The position numbers and the translations under genes are program-made. Below are positions 31,243-40,266 of a stretch of 64,000 nucleotides of DNA, one piece after another. The DNA is from Marinobacter daqiaonensis (GTDB taxonomy: Bacteria; Pseudomonadota; Gammaproteobacteria; Pseudomonadales; Oleiphilaceae). The stretch lies in contig NZ_FOYW01000001.1 in the NCBI RefSeq assembly GCF_900115285.1, forward strand, positions 950,655-1,014,654, given 5' to 3'. The notes beneath the pieces were generated by a model. It searched no databases, was not told the DNA's origin, and saw nothing but the letters and a program-made list of their open reading frames with translations. Within the stretch, counting starts at the first letter, position 1. Each line of letters opens with the position of its first letter.

Positions 31243-32681
31243 ACCCGGCAATGGACAACCCAACCCCCGCCAGCAGGCTTTACCGCCGGGCCGGGCGCCT
31301 TTTGCTGCTGGGAATGCTCGCCCTCCTCCCCGCCCTGGCAGGTGCCCAGGATCCCCGTGAGACCCATATCGAGCTGGCAGCCAGCGACGATCAGGTCTAC
31401 GTTCAGCAGCAGCTTCTGGTTACTGTCAGGCTGTTCTACAGCGACAATATTGTCCGTGGCGAATTGTCACGGCCCGAACACCCGGATGCGGTTATTGAGG
31501 AGGCCGGCGAGCAACGCCAGTACCGCGAACGCCGTAATGGCACCGATTATCGGGTGGTGGAGCGTCGATATGCGATCTTTCCCCAGTCTCCGGGTCCGTT
31601 CCAGTTGCCAACCATCGAGTTCGAGGGCCTCGCGCGTCACGACCGGGGCCATGTCTACCGGCTTTCCGACTCCGCTACCCTGTTCGAAATCCATGTGCGG
31701 GATATTCCCGCCGGATTCAGTGGCGGCACCTGGCTTCCCGCCCAGGCCCTTACCCTCTCGGACGAAGGCGTTGATCCGGGTCAGGCGGCCCGGCCCGGAG
31801 AGAACCTGACCCGCACCCTGAAACTGCGCGCGGAGGGTCTGCCGGCATCGGTGCTGCCACCTCTTGAACACCAGTATCCGGATGCCCTGCGCAGCTACCC
31901 TGAACCGGCGAATCGCCAGGCCAGCATTGGTCCCGATGGCATGACCGCGATCCTGGAGCAGACAGTGGCCCTGGTTCCGGTGCCCGGACAGGCCGGAGAA
32001 GTGCAGTTGCCGGCCATGCGTATTCCCTGGTGGGATGTCACCGAAGACCGCGAGAAAGTGGCGGTGCTTCCGGCCCGGACCCTGATGGTGGCAGGCGATC
32101 CGGCAACCCCACCGGGATCACGGGAGGGGAAGCCGGAGGTATTGCAGGCAAAAGAGCAGGCAATCGGCTCAAATCCATCGGATGAGCTGGTCGGAGGGGG
32201 CATGAAATGGGGCTGGTATGCGGCCCTGGCCGTCCTGGCCGCAGGCTGGAGCGCTACCGCCCTGGCCTGGTGGTTTCATGCCCGCAGGCATGCCGGGGCA
32301 AAAGCGGACCTGGCCGATAACCGCCCTGTGAACGGCGAAAGACCCCTGTTCAAACGCCTTGAGGAGGCCGCGAAGAGTCTGGACCCGGAATTTTTCACTC
32401 TGCTACCCCGCTGGACCGCGGCCGTGACGGGCCGGCGATGCACCACGACCGGCGATGCCCTTGCTGAGCTGGACTCCCCTGAGCTGAGCCAGGAAGTCGT
32501 TCGCTGGCAGGAGCATCTCTTTAGAGGGGGCAGCGCCGACAGGCCAGACCCCGAAAAACTGCTGAGGCATCTTCGCCACCGGCGCGGACAGCCACAGCGT
32601 ACCGATACCGGTTCCGCCCCGGGCCATCGCCTGCCCCGCCTTTACCCGCCCGGCATAGAGCCTGGTGGTCGGTCCGGCTGA
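31236..32681 (+). CDS. batD: BatD-like periplasmic/membrane protein
   Basis: 481 residues with an N-terminal signal peptide (hydrophobic core about 20-35, then AGAQD). Beta-rich segments follow, such as VYVQQQLLVTVRLFY and YAIFPQSPGPFQLPTIEFEG, typical of BatD (oxygen tolerance) proteins. One membrane helix at about 327-347 (WYAALAVLAAGWSATALAWW) is followed by a cytoplasmic tail of about 130 residues. It closes the moxR operon and ends 35 bases before convergent ccmI. Family identity is good; the function is unknown. Confidence 0.85.
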   Translation: MVNPAMDNPTPASRLYRRAGRLLLLGMLALLPALAGAQDPRETHIELAASDDQVYVQQQLLVTVRLFYSDNIVRGELSRPEHPDAVIEEAGEQRQYRERRNGTDYRVVERRYAIFPQSPGPFQLPTIEFEGLARHDRGHVYRLSDSATLFEIHVRDIPAGFSGGTWLPAQALTLSDEGVDPGQAARPGENLTRTLKLRAEGLPASVLPPLEHQYPDALRSYPEPANRQASIGPDGMTAILEQTVALVPVPGQAGEVQLPAMRIPWWDVTEDREKVAVLPARTLMVAGDPATPPGSREGKPEVLQAKEQAIGSNPSDELVGGGMKWGWYAALAVLAAGWSATALAWWFHARRHAGAKADLADNRPVNGERPLFKRLEEAAKSLDPEFFTLLPRWTAAVTGRRCTTTGDALAELDSPELSQEVVRWQEHLFRGGSADRPDPEKLLRHLRHRRGQPQRTDTGSAPGHRLPRLYPPGIEPGGRSG

Positions 32682-32716
32682 ACGGCCTGCCCGACGCCCC
32701 TGACGGGGCACGAGGA

Positions 32717-34009
32717 TCAGCGCAGTTGCTGGTCGATGGTCAGTACAACCGGATCGCTGTCGCCACTGATCACCGGCACCGGCTCCTGGCGGACACCCTG
32801 GTAATCGCCAGGCTGTGGCATGGCGGAGCCGGATGGGCTGATGCGGGCCGCCAGAATGACCTCGTCGGCGCCGGAAATCCGAAACTGTGGCGCCATGGCC
32901 AAGCGATCATCCAAACGCAATTCCAGAGGAAGCTCGCCGGCGCGGGCCCGGGCCACCGCAAGCGGAGCGGATTGCGTATCCGGGTCCCGGGCGTACACAA
33001 AGACCGTAGTGTCCGGAGGCACCTGCCCCCGGAAGGCTTCATCCAGTACCACCCGCACGTTCACTCCCTTGTCGGACAGGTCCTCCGGGGCTGAGGGGGA
33101 AGCCTGGAGGTTTTCAGGAGCATCCATTCCGAGAGCCTCATAGGCCCGGGCAACACCCTGACGAATCGACGCCAGCTGGGGATGATCCGGCGCCACCTCG
33201 ATGATCCGTTCCCAATAGCGGATCGCGTCCTCGAAATTGCGCTGTTCAAAGGCGTGGATACCCAGCAGTCCCAGGGAATTCACCTCGTCGGGATTCAGCT
33301 CCCGGGCCTTCTTCATGGCGCCGGTAACCTGTTCGGTCATGGCGCCTTCGCTGTGAAAGAACCAGGCCTGCGCCGCCAGTCCCCAGGCAACGGCGCTGGC
33401 GTTATCCTCTTCAACCACTTCCGCCAGGCGCTCAAAGGCACGGGCGGCCTGGGGATAACGTTCCATGCGCATGTAACTGCGGCCCAGCATGGCCCAGCCG
33501 TCCGGATTATCAGGCTGCGCCTCAAGACGCTGGGCCAGCTGTGAGGTCAGCTGCTCCATCTGCGCCATCCGGTCTCCACCGGAGGCTTCGATATCCCGCA
33601 TGGCCTGGTACTGTTCAACCCTGTCAAGAGCCCCCCACTGCTGGTACATGGCCACCGAACCCAGGGACAGGAGAAGCGCCGCAACGATCACCACCGCCCA
33701 GGTACTGCGGCGGCGGTGGTCCAGACGGAGCTCATCCGCCGTCACCTCAAGGGGTTTTTCGTCGCCGACATCATCCAGCATTGATCCGGCCAGTTCTTCC
33801 TTGAGCATGCGGAAGTTCTGTTCGTCCAGAATGCCCTGTTCGTATTCCGACTCCAGCTCCGCCATCCGGCTACGGTAGGCCAGCAGGTTCTGATTACGGA
33901 TATCCGAGTTGATCCTTCGCTCAGGGCGGGCAAAGAACAGGGGGTAAAGAACGAACAGAAATGCCAGGGCAACAAGCGCCGCCGTGGTGATCCAGAAGGT
34001 GGTTGTCAT
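32717..34009 (-). CDS. ccmI: Cytochrome c maturation protein CcmI (CycH)
   Basis: 430 residues. Two N-terminal membrane helices (about 5-23 and 100-118) flank a cytoplasmic loop with a leucine-zipper-like stretch. The C-terminal half has TPR repeats (GWAMLGRSYMRMERYPQAARAFERLAEV and following) and a periplasmic beta domain with VNVRVVLDEAFRG. CcmI chaperones apocytochrome c to the CcmF/H haem lyase. It is the last gene of the ccm operon, 39 bases after ccmH. The size is typical for the two-domain Pseudomonas form. Confidence 0.92.
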   Translation of the reverse strand: MTTTFWITTAALVALAFLFVLYPLFFARPERRINSDIRNQNLLAYRSRMAELESEYEQGILDEQNFRMLKEELAGSMLDDVGDEKPLEVTADELRLDHRRRSTWAVVIVAALLLSLGSVAMYQQWGALDRVEQYQAMRDIEASGGDRMAQMEQLTSQLAQRLEAQPDNPDGWAMLGRSYMRMERYPQAARAFERLAEVVEEDNASAVAWGLAAQAWFFHSEGAMTEQVTGAMKKARELNPDEVNSLGLLGIHAFEQRNFEDAIRYWERIIEVAPDHPQLASIRQGVARAYEALGMDAPENLQASPSAPEDLSDKGVNVRVVLDEAFRGQVPPDTTVFVYARDPDTQSAPLAVARARAGELPLELRLDDRLAMAPQFRISGADEVILAARISPSGSAMPQPGDYQGVRQEPVPVISGDSDPVVLTIDQQLR

Positions 34010-34048
34010 AAGGCGTCTTTAAGGTCAGTTCGGGTGTAGGGTTGCGGA

Positions 34049-34561
34049 TCAGGAGGATTCCCGGCGCAGCAGGTCATCGGCCTTGCGGCGTTCGTCGTCG
34101 CTCAATGCTGCCGGCCCAAAATCATCATCCCGTTGCGAGCGGCGGACTATAACGATTACCACGATGAGGCCGACCAGCACGACAATGGCCGGCAATAACC
34201 AGAGTAAAGCGGTGCGGCGATCAAAGGTCGGCTTGTAACGGACAAACTCGCCAAACCGGGCCACCAGGGCGTTGACCACTTCGTCTTCATCAGCGCCTTC
34301 CTGCATCATGCGGTACACTTCCTCCCGCATGTCGCTGGCAATGGGCGCGTCGGAATCGGCAATATTCTGATTCTGACACTTGGGGCAGCGGAGTTCGTTG
34401 AGGAGCTCATAGAACTCCCGCTGACGCTCCGCGGACTCCATCGGATACATATCGATCCCAGAGGAGGCCGTTGTCTCCTTCTGGCCCCGGTCCTGTTGCT
34501 GGGCCATAAGCCCCCCGGGCAGGAAGACCAGCAACGACAGCAGTACAGCCAGCGGATTCAT
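34049..34561 (-). CDS. ccmH: Cytochrome c maturation protein CcmH (CcmL)
   Basis: 170 residues with a signal peptide (about 1-20). The thioredoxin-like motif LRCPKC has Cys59 and Cys62, followed by QNQNIADSDAPIASDMR, the family signature. A single C-terminal membrane helix lies at about 115-138. CcmH reduces the haem-binding cysteines of apocytochrome c and works with CcmG and CcmF. Its start shares one base with the ccmG stop. This is the short CcmH form, with the TPR part encoded apart as ccmI. Confidence 0.94.
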   Translation of the reverse strand: MNPLAVLLSLLVFLPGGLMAQQQDRGQKETTASSGIDMYPMESAERQREFYELLNELRCPKCQNQNIADSDAPIASDMREEVYRMMQEGADEDEVVNALVARFGEFVRYKPTFDRRTALLWLLPAIVVLVGLIVVIVIVRRSQRDDDFGPAALSDDERRKADDLLRRESS

Positions 34562-35097
34562 CAGCCTTCCTCCCGGTACTGACGGATGCGGGGTTGCAGT
34601 TCCTCTTCCCAGACCTTTTCATCCACCACCCCGACATGGCGGAAACGGACGATGCCCTGCTGGTCGATGATGTAGGTTTCCGGAGCGCCGTACACCCCCA
34701 GGTCAAACCCCAGGCGGCCCCTGGGATCGAACAGCGTGAGCTGGTAGGGATCACCCAGATCCTGCAGCCACTCAAGCGCCTGGTCACGATTGTCCTTGTA
34801 GTTGAGTCCGATAATGGGGATGCCTTTTTCTTCCGCGAGCCAGATCAGGTCGTCGTGCTCATCGCGACAGGCCGGGCACCAGGTGGCCCAGACATTCAGC
34901 AGCGATACCTGGCCCTGGAATACTTCCGGTGTCAGGGCCCGGTCCGGATTCTTCAGATCGGACAGTTCGAAGACCGGCACCGGTTTACCGATCAGCGCCG
35001 AATCCAGCTCCTGGGGGTCCTTGCCGAGGCCGGAGGCGAGAAACACGCCCACAGCAATGGCGAGGATTACCGGTATGAACAGCAGGAACCGCCTCAT
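34561..35097 (-). CDS. ccmG: Thiol:disulfide interchange protein CcmG/DsbE
   Basis: 178 residues with one N-terminal membrane anchor (about 5-22) and a periplasmic thioredoxin fold. The redox motif WCPAC has Cys74 and Cys77, and the cis-proline region reads YGAPETYIID. It keeps the CcmH or apocytochrome thiols reduced using electrons from DsbD/CcdA. The gene overlaps ccmF by four bases and ccmH by one. All catalytic features are present. Confidence 0.95.
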   Translation of the reverse strand: MRRFLLFIPVILAIAVGVFLASGLGKDPQELDSALIGKPVPVFELSDLKNPDRALTPEVFQGQVSLLNVWATWCPACRDEHDDLIWLAEEKGIPIIGLNYKDNRDQALEWLQDLGDPYQLTLFDPRGRLGFDLGVYGAPETYIIDQQGIVRFRHVGVVDEKVWEEELQPRIRQYREEG

Positions 35098-37100
35098 GCG
35101 CCAGCCTCCGCGGGCCGGCCGGTGCTACTTGATGAGCTCTCAGGGGATTGCTTCACGCGGCTCGCCGAGGTCTCCCGGATACGGTAACGACGGTCGGCAA
35201 TCGCGAGGAATCCGCCGATGGCCATCACCAGGGCGCCCAGCCAGAGCCAGCGAACCAGTGGCTTGTACTGGACCCGCACAGCCCAGCCATTCTCGCCCAC
35301 GGGTTCGGCCAGCGCCACGAACAGGTCCCTGATTAGCCCCGGGTCGATCCCCGCCTCGGTCATGACGTTGCCCTGAACCAAGTAACGACGGCGCTCCGGA
35401 TAGAGTGTGGTTACGTACCTGCCGTCAAGGGTGACCTCGAAACGGCCGACTTGCGCCGTGAAGTTGGCCCCCTGGCGCTCGCCCACCCCGGCAAACCGGA
35501 ACTCGTAGCCGCCCACCTCGGTCTGGTCACCCGGTGACATCCTGAGATTGCGCTCGATCCCGTAGTTGCTTGCCACGCTGGCACCGGCGATCACCATCGC
35601 CAGGCCGAGATGACCCAGAACCATCCCGTAAAAACTCCGCGACTGACGTTTCAGTCCGTGCCAGCGGCCGTGGCGGGAATCCGACCTCAGCCACAGATCC
35701 TGGAAGGTCGCAACCGCGACCCAGGCAGCCGACAGTACACCGGCGAACGCCCAGGGTTTGAAACCGCCCATGGCGACCATGACCGCCGCAGCGACCACCA
35801 GACTGACGGCAGCGGGCCAGAGCAGTTTGCGGGCCAGGAAGCCACCGTCGGTCCGCTTCCAGCGGGAAAAGATGCCGGCGCCCAGCAGCAGGCCCACGGC
35901 AACCGCCAGGGGACTGAAGGTCAGGTTGAAAAAGGGCTCACCCACCGACACGTCTCCCAACTCGTAGTAACTCGCGATCAGCGGAAACACCGTGCCCACC
36001 AGGACCAGCAGCATGGCCGCCATCAGGAAAACATTGTTCAGCAGCAGGAATACCTCCCGCGACAGGGAGCCGAAGCGGACCCGGGTATGCACGACCGGTG
36101 CCCTGAAGGCATAGAGGGTGAGACTGGCCACTACCGTAATCGCCAGCAACCCCAGCAGGAAAGCACCCCGGGTCGGGTCGGCGGCGAAGGAGTGCACCGA
36201 TGTCAGGACCCCGGAACGAACCAGAAATGCGCCCAGCAGACTCAGGGAGAAGGTCAGAATCGCCAGCAGCACGGTCCAGCTCTTGAACACGCCGCGCTTT
36301 TCCGTCACCGCCAGGGAGTGCATCAGGGCGGTGCCCGCGATCCAGGGCAACAGTGAGGCATTTTCCACCGGGTCCCAGAACCACCAGCCGCCCCAGCCAA
36401 GCTCGTAGTAGGCCCACCAGCTGCCCAGGGCGATACCCAGGGACAGAAACGCCCAGGCCACGGTCGTCCAGGGCCGTGACCAGCGGGCCCAGGCCGCGTC
36501 CAGGCGACCATTGATCAACGCGGCAATGGCGAAGGCAAAGGCCACGGAGAAACCCACGTAACCCATGTACAGCAAAGGCGGATGGACAATCAGGCCGAAG
36601 TCCTGCAGCAGGGGATTAAGGTCGGCCCCATCCGCCGGCACATTGGGGAGGATCCGGTCAAACGGGTTCGAGGTAAGCAGGATGAACAGCAGGAAGCCGA
36701 TGGACACCATACCCATCACGGAGAGAACCTGGGAAACCATCACAGACGGCAGGCGGCGGCTGAAGATGGCCACCGCCAGGGTCCAGCCCGCAAGCATCAG
36801 AATCCACAGCAGCAGGGAACCCTCATGGCCGCCCCATACCGCGCTGAACTTGTAGTACCAGGGCATCAGACTGTTGCTGTTGTTGGCCACATAGGCCACC
36901 GAGAAATCATCGATAAGGAAGGCCCGGGTCAGAATCGCAAAGGCGATCGCTACAAACACGAACTGGCCGGTGGCCAGGGGCCGGGCGAAAGCCTGGAGGC
37001 TGTCTCGGCCGGTCAGTGACCCCACCAGCGGAACCACCGCCAGCAGTATCGCCAGCAGCAGCGACAGAATCAGCGTAACTTGTCCGAACTCCGGAAACAT
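35094..37100 (-). CDS. ccmF: Haem lyase subunit CcmF
   Basis: 668 residues with about 14-15 membrane segments. The tryptophan-rich WWD signature GWGGWWFWDPVENASLLPW is present (about residue 230). Neighbouring conserved histidines include HEGSLLLW and HPPLLYMGY. CcmF, with CcmH and CcmI, takes haem from holo-CcmE and attaches it to apocytochrome c in the periplasm. The gene starts 42 bases after ccmE and overlaps ccmG by four. Length is standard. Confidence 0.96.
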   Translation of the reverse strand: MFPEFGQVTLILSLLLAILLAVVPLVGSLTGRDSLQAFARPLATGQFVFVAIAFAILTRAFLIDDFSVAYVANNSNSLMPWYYKFSAVWGGHEGSLLLWILMLAGWTLAVAIFSRRLPSVMVSQVLSVMGMVSIGFLLFILLTSNPFDRILPNVPADGADLNPLLQDFGLIVHPPLLYMGYVGFSVAFAFAIAALINGRLDAAWARWSRPWTTVAWAFLSLGIALGSWWAYYELGWGGWWFWDPVENASLLPWIAGTALMHSLAVTEKRGVFKSWTVLLAILTFSLSLLGAFLVRSGVLTSVHSFAADPTRGAFLLGLLAITVVASLTLYAFRAPVVHTRVRFGSLSREVFLLLNNVFLMAAMLLVLVGTVFPLIASYYELGDVSVGEPFFNLTFSPLAVAVGLLLGAGIFSRWKRTDGGFLARKLLWPAAVSLVVAAAVMVAMGGFKPWAFAGVLSAAWVAVATFQDLWLRSDSRHGRWHGLKRQSRSFYGMVLGHLGLAMVIAGASVASNYGIERNLRMSPGDQTEVGGYEFRFAGVGERQGANFTAQVGRFEVTLDGRYVTTLYPERRRYLVQGNVMTEAGIDPGLIRDLFVALAEPVGENGWAVRVQYKPLVRWLWLGALVMAIGGFLAIADRRYRIRETSASRVKQSPESSSSSTGRPAEAGA

Positions 37101-37142
37101 GAATCTCTCCCTCCGGGGTGAGTTAAGAGTGGCAATCAGCCA

Positions 37143-37610
37143 TCAATAGTTGGGCAACTCTTTCGCACCCTGCTCTTCGGCGCGGGCCGACGCCTTTTCC
37201 AGTGCCTTGCTCACTTCCGGAGGCATGTACTGCTCATCGTGCTTGGCAAGAACCTGTTCCGCCATGAAGCGACCCTCGCCATTAAGATGCCCCGTCGCCA
37301 CCACCCCCTGCCCTTCGGCGAACAGGTCCGGAAGTATGCCTTCGTACATGACCGTTACCGAGGAGGCATAGTCGGTGACGCGAAATTCCACCTTCAGGCT
37401 GTCCGGGTCGCGCCTGACCGAGCCTTCCTCCACCATGCCACCTGCCCGGATCCGGACATCCACCGGCGCCTCGCCCCCGGCGATCTGGCTGGGATCGTAG
37501 AACAGGTTGATGTTCTGGCGAAAAGCGTAGGTGGCCAGACCAACGGCTATGGCGAGTCCTGCCAGCAGGAAAAGAATGATGCTCAGCTTTCGTTTACGTG
37601 CCGGGTTCAT
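37143..37610 (-). CDS. ccmE: Haem chaperone CcmE
   Basis: 155 residues: an N-terminal anchor (about 9-29) and a periplasmic OB-fold domain. The haem-binding motif HDEQY has His124, which bonds covalently to haem, and Tyr128, the axial ligand. CcmE receives haem from CcmABCD and delivers it to CcmF. It starts 15 bases after ccmD and lies upstream of ccmF. A short acidic/Ala-rich tail ends the protein, as is usual. Confidence 0.96.
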   Translation of the reverse strand: MNPARKRKLSIILFLLAGLAIAVGLATYAFRQNINLFYDPSQIAGGEAPVDVRIRAGGMVEEGSVRRDPDSLKVEFRVTDYASSVTVMYEGILPDLFAEGQGVVATGHLNGEGRFMAEQVLAKHDEQYMPPEVSKALEKASARAEEQGAKELPNY

Positions 37611-37625
37611 GATCGGTTGCCTGCC

Positions 37626-37862
37626 TCACTGTCGGGAAGTATTGATCCGCTGGAAGCTGCCTGCGGTCGACCCCGCCTGCAGGGGACTCGCTTCCGTCTT
37701 CTGTTGCTGGAGCTGTTTCTGCTCACGCACCAGCTGGCGACGCTCCCGGAGGGACCACCAGACAAGCACGCCAAGCAGCAGGAAAAAAACGCCATAGCAG
37801 GTCCACACGTATGGGCCGTGGCCTTCCATGACGATCAGGGCATTAAGGGAATCAAACGCCAT
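37626..37862 (-). CDS. ccmD: Haem exporter accessory protein CcmD
   Basis: 78 residues with one membrane helix (about 17-37, [19 protein letters not shown]) and a basic, Gln-rich tail ([17 protein letters not shown]), the plan of the small CcmD protein. CcmD helps release holo-CcmE from the CcmABC complex. The start overlaps ccmC by 11 bases. It is the weakest in sequence conservation of the operon, and position between ccmC and ccmE supports the name. Confidence 0.88.
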   Translation of the reverse strand: MAFDSLNALIVMEGHGPYVWTCYGVFFLLLGVLVWWSLRERRQLVREQKQLQQQKTEASPLQAGSTAGSFQRINTSRQ

Positions 37863-38634
37863 CGGCTCGGGCTCCTCCGGAAGATACGTCTGAACGGCCG
37901 CCCGGGTGCATCAGATCCTGCACCCACCGGCTGCGGCGCTCGCGGCGCAGGACTTCGGTCTGCATCCGGTACAGGGCGATCCAGCCAAACCACAGGTACA
38001 GGCCCACCACCACCAGCAGCAGCGGCACCCACATTTCAGGGGGCATGGTGGGTTTTTCTGTCAGCTTGAAGGTGGCCGGCTGATGGAGCGTGTTCCACCA
38101 GTTCACGGAATACTTGATGATGGGAATGTTCACCACACCCACCAGTACCAGTACCGCAACCGCGCGCGCTGCGGATTTTTCATCGGCAATCGCCGAACCC
38201 AGCGCCATTACCCCCAGGTAAAGGAACAGCAGGATCAGCATGGAGGTGAGCCGGGCGTCCCAGATCCACCAGGTACCCCAGGTTGGCTGTCCCCAGACGG
38301 CACCGGTGAACAGGGCCAGAAAGGTCAGGGCCGCTCCCACCGGGGCCACGGCCTTGACGAAGACATCCGCCAGTTTCATCTTCCAAACCAGGGTGACCAC
38401 CCCGGCCACCGCCATCATCAGATAGACCGATTGGGCCAGGAATGCCGTGGGTACGTGGATGAAGATGATCCGGTAGCTGTTTCCCTGGAGATAGTCCTTG
38501 GGGGCGAAGCCCAGGCCCCAGACAATGCCCGACAGGGCCAGCAGCAGGCCGATACCCAACAGCCAGGGCATGAAGCGCCCCGCGATTCCGTAGAACCACT
38601 TCGGTGACCCCAGCTTGTGAAAAAATTGCCACAT
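37852..38634 (-). CDS. ccmC: Haem transporter subunit CcmC
   Basis: 260 residues from the ATG at 38634 ([16 protein letters not shown]); the frame is open to 38667 but the shorter start matches the family. Six membrane segments and the WWD haem motif [15 protein letters not shown] are visible, with histidines IHVPTAF and NTLHQP on either side. CcmC presents haem to CcmE in the periplasm. It follows ccmB by 34 bases and overlaps ccmD by 11. Confidence 0.95.
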   Translation of the reverse strand: MWQFFHKLGSPKWFYGIAGRFMPWLLGIGLLLALSGIVWGLGFAPKDYLQGNSYRIIFIHVPTAFLAQSVYLMMAVAGVVTLVWKMKLADVFVKAVAPVGAALTFLALFTGAVWGQPTWGTWWIWDARLTSMLILLFLYLGVMALGSAIADEKSAARAVAVLVLVGVVNIPIIKYSVNWWNTLHQPATFKLTEKPTMPPEMWVPLLLVVVGLYLWFGWIALYRMQTEVLRRERRSRWVQDLMHPGGRSDVSSGGARADGV

Positions 38635-38668
38635 CGGGCGTTTCCCCTGATTCAAGACCGATCGCATC

Positions 38669-39421
38669 CTAGGACGCGGACAAACTGATTTTCAAGGCCG
38701 CTGCGGCGGCGAATGGCGCCAGCACCAACGCCAGCACCAGCATCGCTGCCATCAGGGCCAGGTGGCCGGACACGTCAGCCCCATCCCCTGCCGCCATCAC
38801 CGTGCCGGTGCCGAAAATCAGCACCGGAATATACAGAGGGATGATCAGCAGGGACAAGAGCACGCCGCCGGCCCGCAATCCCACTGTCAGCGCCGCGCCC
38901 ACCGAACCGATGAGGCTGAGCACGGGCGTTCCGATCAGCAGCGTTAGACAGAGAACCGCTACAGAGTTCCCGTCCAGATACAACATGAGACCCAGAACCG
39001 GGGTCAGCAATACCAGCGGCAGGCCGGTAACGAGCCAGTGTGCCAGCGTTTTGGCCAGCACCAGCAGAAACAGAGGCTGCGGCTGCAGGGCCATCTGCTC
39101 GAGGGTGCCATCCTCGAAATCGAAACGAAAAAGGTGGTCCAGCGACAGCAGTGTGGCCAGCAGGGCCCCCACCCAGAGAATCCCGGTACCCGCCTCCCGC
39201 AGGAACGACGCTTCCGGGCTTACCCCAAGCGGGAACAGCGCCACCACCATAGCGAAGAACAGCAGCGGATTGAGCAGGTCCTGTTTCTGGCGAATGCTCA
39301 GGCGCAGGTCACGGCGGAGCAGGGCCAACATGGCCCGGAGCACCCCGGGAGATTCCGCCACCGGATCGAGTATCGGCAGCCCGGCGGGCACAACGGATTC
39401 CTGCTTACCCATCTCAGGCAT
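38669..39421 (-). CDS. ccmB: Haem exporter membrane subunit CcmB
   Basis: 250 residues, six membrane segments; the N-terminal 28 residues are longer than in the E. coli protein (220) and not hydrophobic, so an internal start at about Met31 is possible. The conserved stretch [23 protein letters not shown] opens the family homology, with [16 protein letters not shown] further on. CcmB and CcmA form the ABC part that drives release of haem-loaded CcmE. The start overlaps ccmA by eight bases. Confidence 0.94.
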   Translation of the reverse strand: MPEMGKQESVVPAGLPILDPVAESPGVLRAMLALLRRDLRLSIRQKQDLLNPLLFFAMVVALFPLGVSPEASFLREAGTGILWVGALLATLLSLDHLFRFDFEDGTLEQMALQPQPLFLLVLAKTLAHWLVTGLPLVLLTPVLGLMLYLDGNSVAVLCLTLLIGTPVLSLIGSVGAALTVGLRAGGVLLSLLIIPLYIPVLIFGTGTVMAAGDGADVSGHLALMAAMLVLALVLAPFAAAAALKISLSAS

Positions 39422-40100
39422 CCTCCTGCTGCAACTGGCTGCTGGGCTCGCCCTGCTCGATCACGGTGCCCAGACGAATCCGGTTCATGTTCCGCAGGGA
39501 CGGTTCGTGGTGGGTGGTCATCACCACCGCGCCGCCACGGCGGACCTGGTCCAGCAACAGATTTTCCACGGCGGCCACCGCGTCCACATCCAGTGCCGTG
39601 AACGCCTCATCCAGCAGCCAGAGCGGCTCATCGGCAAACAGCAGCCGGGCCAGCGCCACCCGGCGTTTCTGGCCCGCTGACAGGTTCTGGCACGGCACAT
39701 GGCACCAGGGACCGAGTCCCACCTGCGCCAGGGCCTGCTCGAGAATCCGGTTGGTGACCGCCTGACGGCCCGCTGCCAGGGCCTGCAGGTTTTCCAGGGG
39801 CGTCAGCAGTGCCTTGATGCCCGGCCGGTGACCGAGGTACAACAGGTTCCGGCGAACGCTTTCCCACTGCCGATGGCGGGGACGGCCGCGCCAGAGCACC
39901 TGCCCGCTCCAGTTGTCGTTCAGTCCGGCCAGGATTCGAAGCAGGGTGGTCTTGCCGGAACCGTTGGGACCCTCGACACGGGTGAGCGTCCCGGGCACTA
40001 TGGAAAAACTCAGATCACGAAACAGGAAGCGCCCGTCCCGCTCGCACTCCAGGCATTCCGCCTTCAACAAGTGATCAGCCTGTAGTAACGGCTCAGTCAT
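39414..40100 (-). CDS. ccmA: Haem exporter ATP-binding subunit CcmA
   Basis: 228 residues from the ATG at 40100 (MTEPLLQAD), preceded by GGGG; a GTG at 40115 is possible but has no ribosome site. ABC ATPase motifs are complete: Walker A GPNGSGKTT, signature LSAGQKRRVALARLL, Walker B LWLLDEAFTALD and the switch histidine (MTTHHEP). CcmA powers holo-CcmE release. It is the first gene of ccmABCDEFGHI, all on the minus strand with tight spacing. A TATAAT sequence lies about 97 bases upstream. Confidence 0.95.
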   Translation of the reverse strand: MTEPLLQADHLLKAECLECERDGRFLFRDLSFSIVPGTLTRVEGPNGSGKTTLLRILAGLNDNWSGQVLWRGRPRHRQWESVRRNLLYLGHRPGIKALLTPLENLQALAAGRQAVTNRILEQALAQVGLGPWCHVPCQNLSAGQKRRVALARLLFADEPLWLLDEAFTALDVDAVAAVENLLLDQVRRGGAVVMTTHHEPSLRNMNRIRLGTVIEQGEPSSQLQQEDA

Positions 40101-40196
40101 CAGCGCCCCGGTCACCAGCGGATGGCTTCTGCCACCCGGAAAAGATGGAGCCGGCAGTACCGGCGGGCCCCGGAAACGATGTCCGAGGCGGGCGCT

Positions 40197-40202
40197 ATTA
40201 TA
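40197..40202 (-). promoter_or_regulatory. Possible -10 element of the ccm operon promoter
   Basis: A perfect minus-strand TATAAT lies in the 166-base divergent gap between ccmA and the fliK-type gene. No good -35 is found at 16-18 bases (GAGTAA at 17). The remainder of the gap shows nothing else. The call rests on the -10 alone. Confidence 0.4.
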
Positions 40203-40266
40203 ACGAAACGGGCGGGGGATTACTCTTGCCTGACATCAAAACGGCGCGGCGTGTTGCACAAAACCC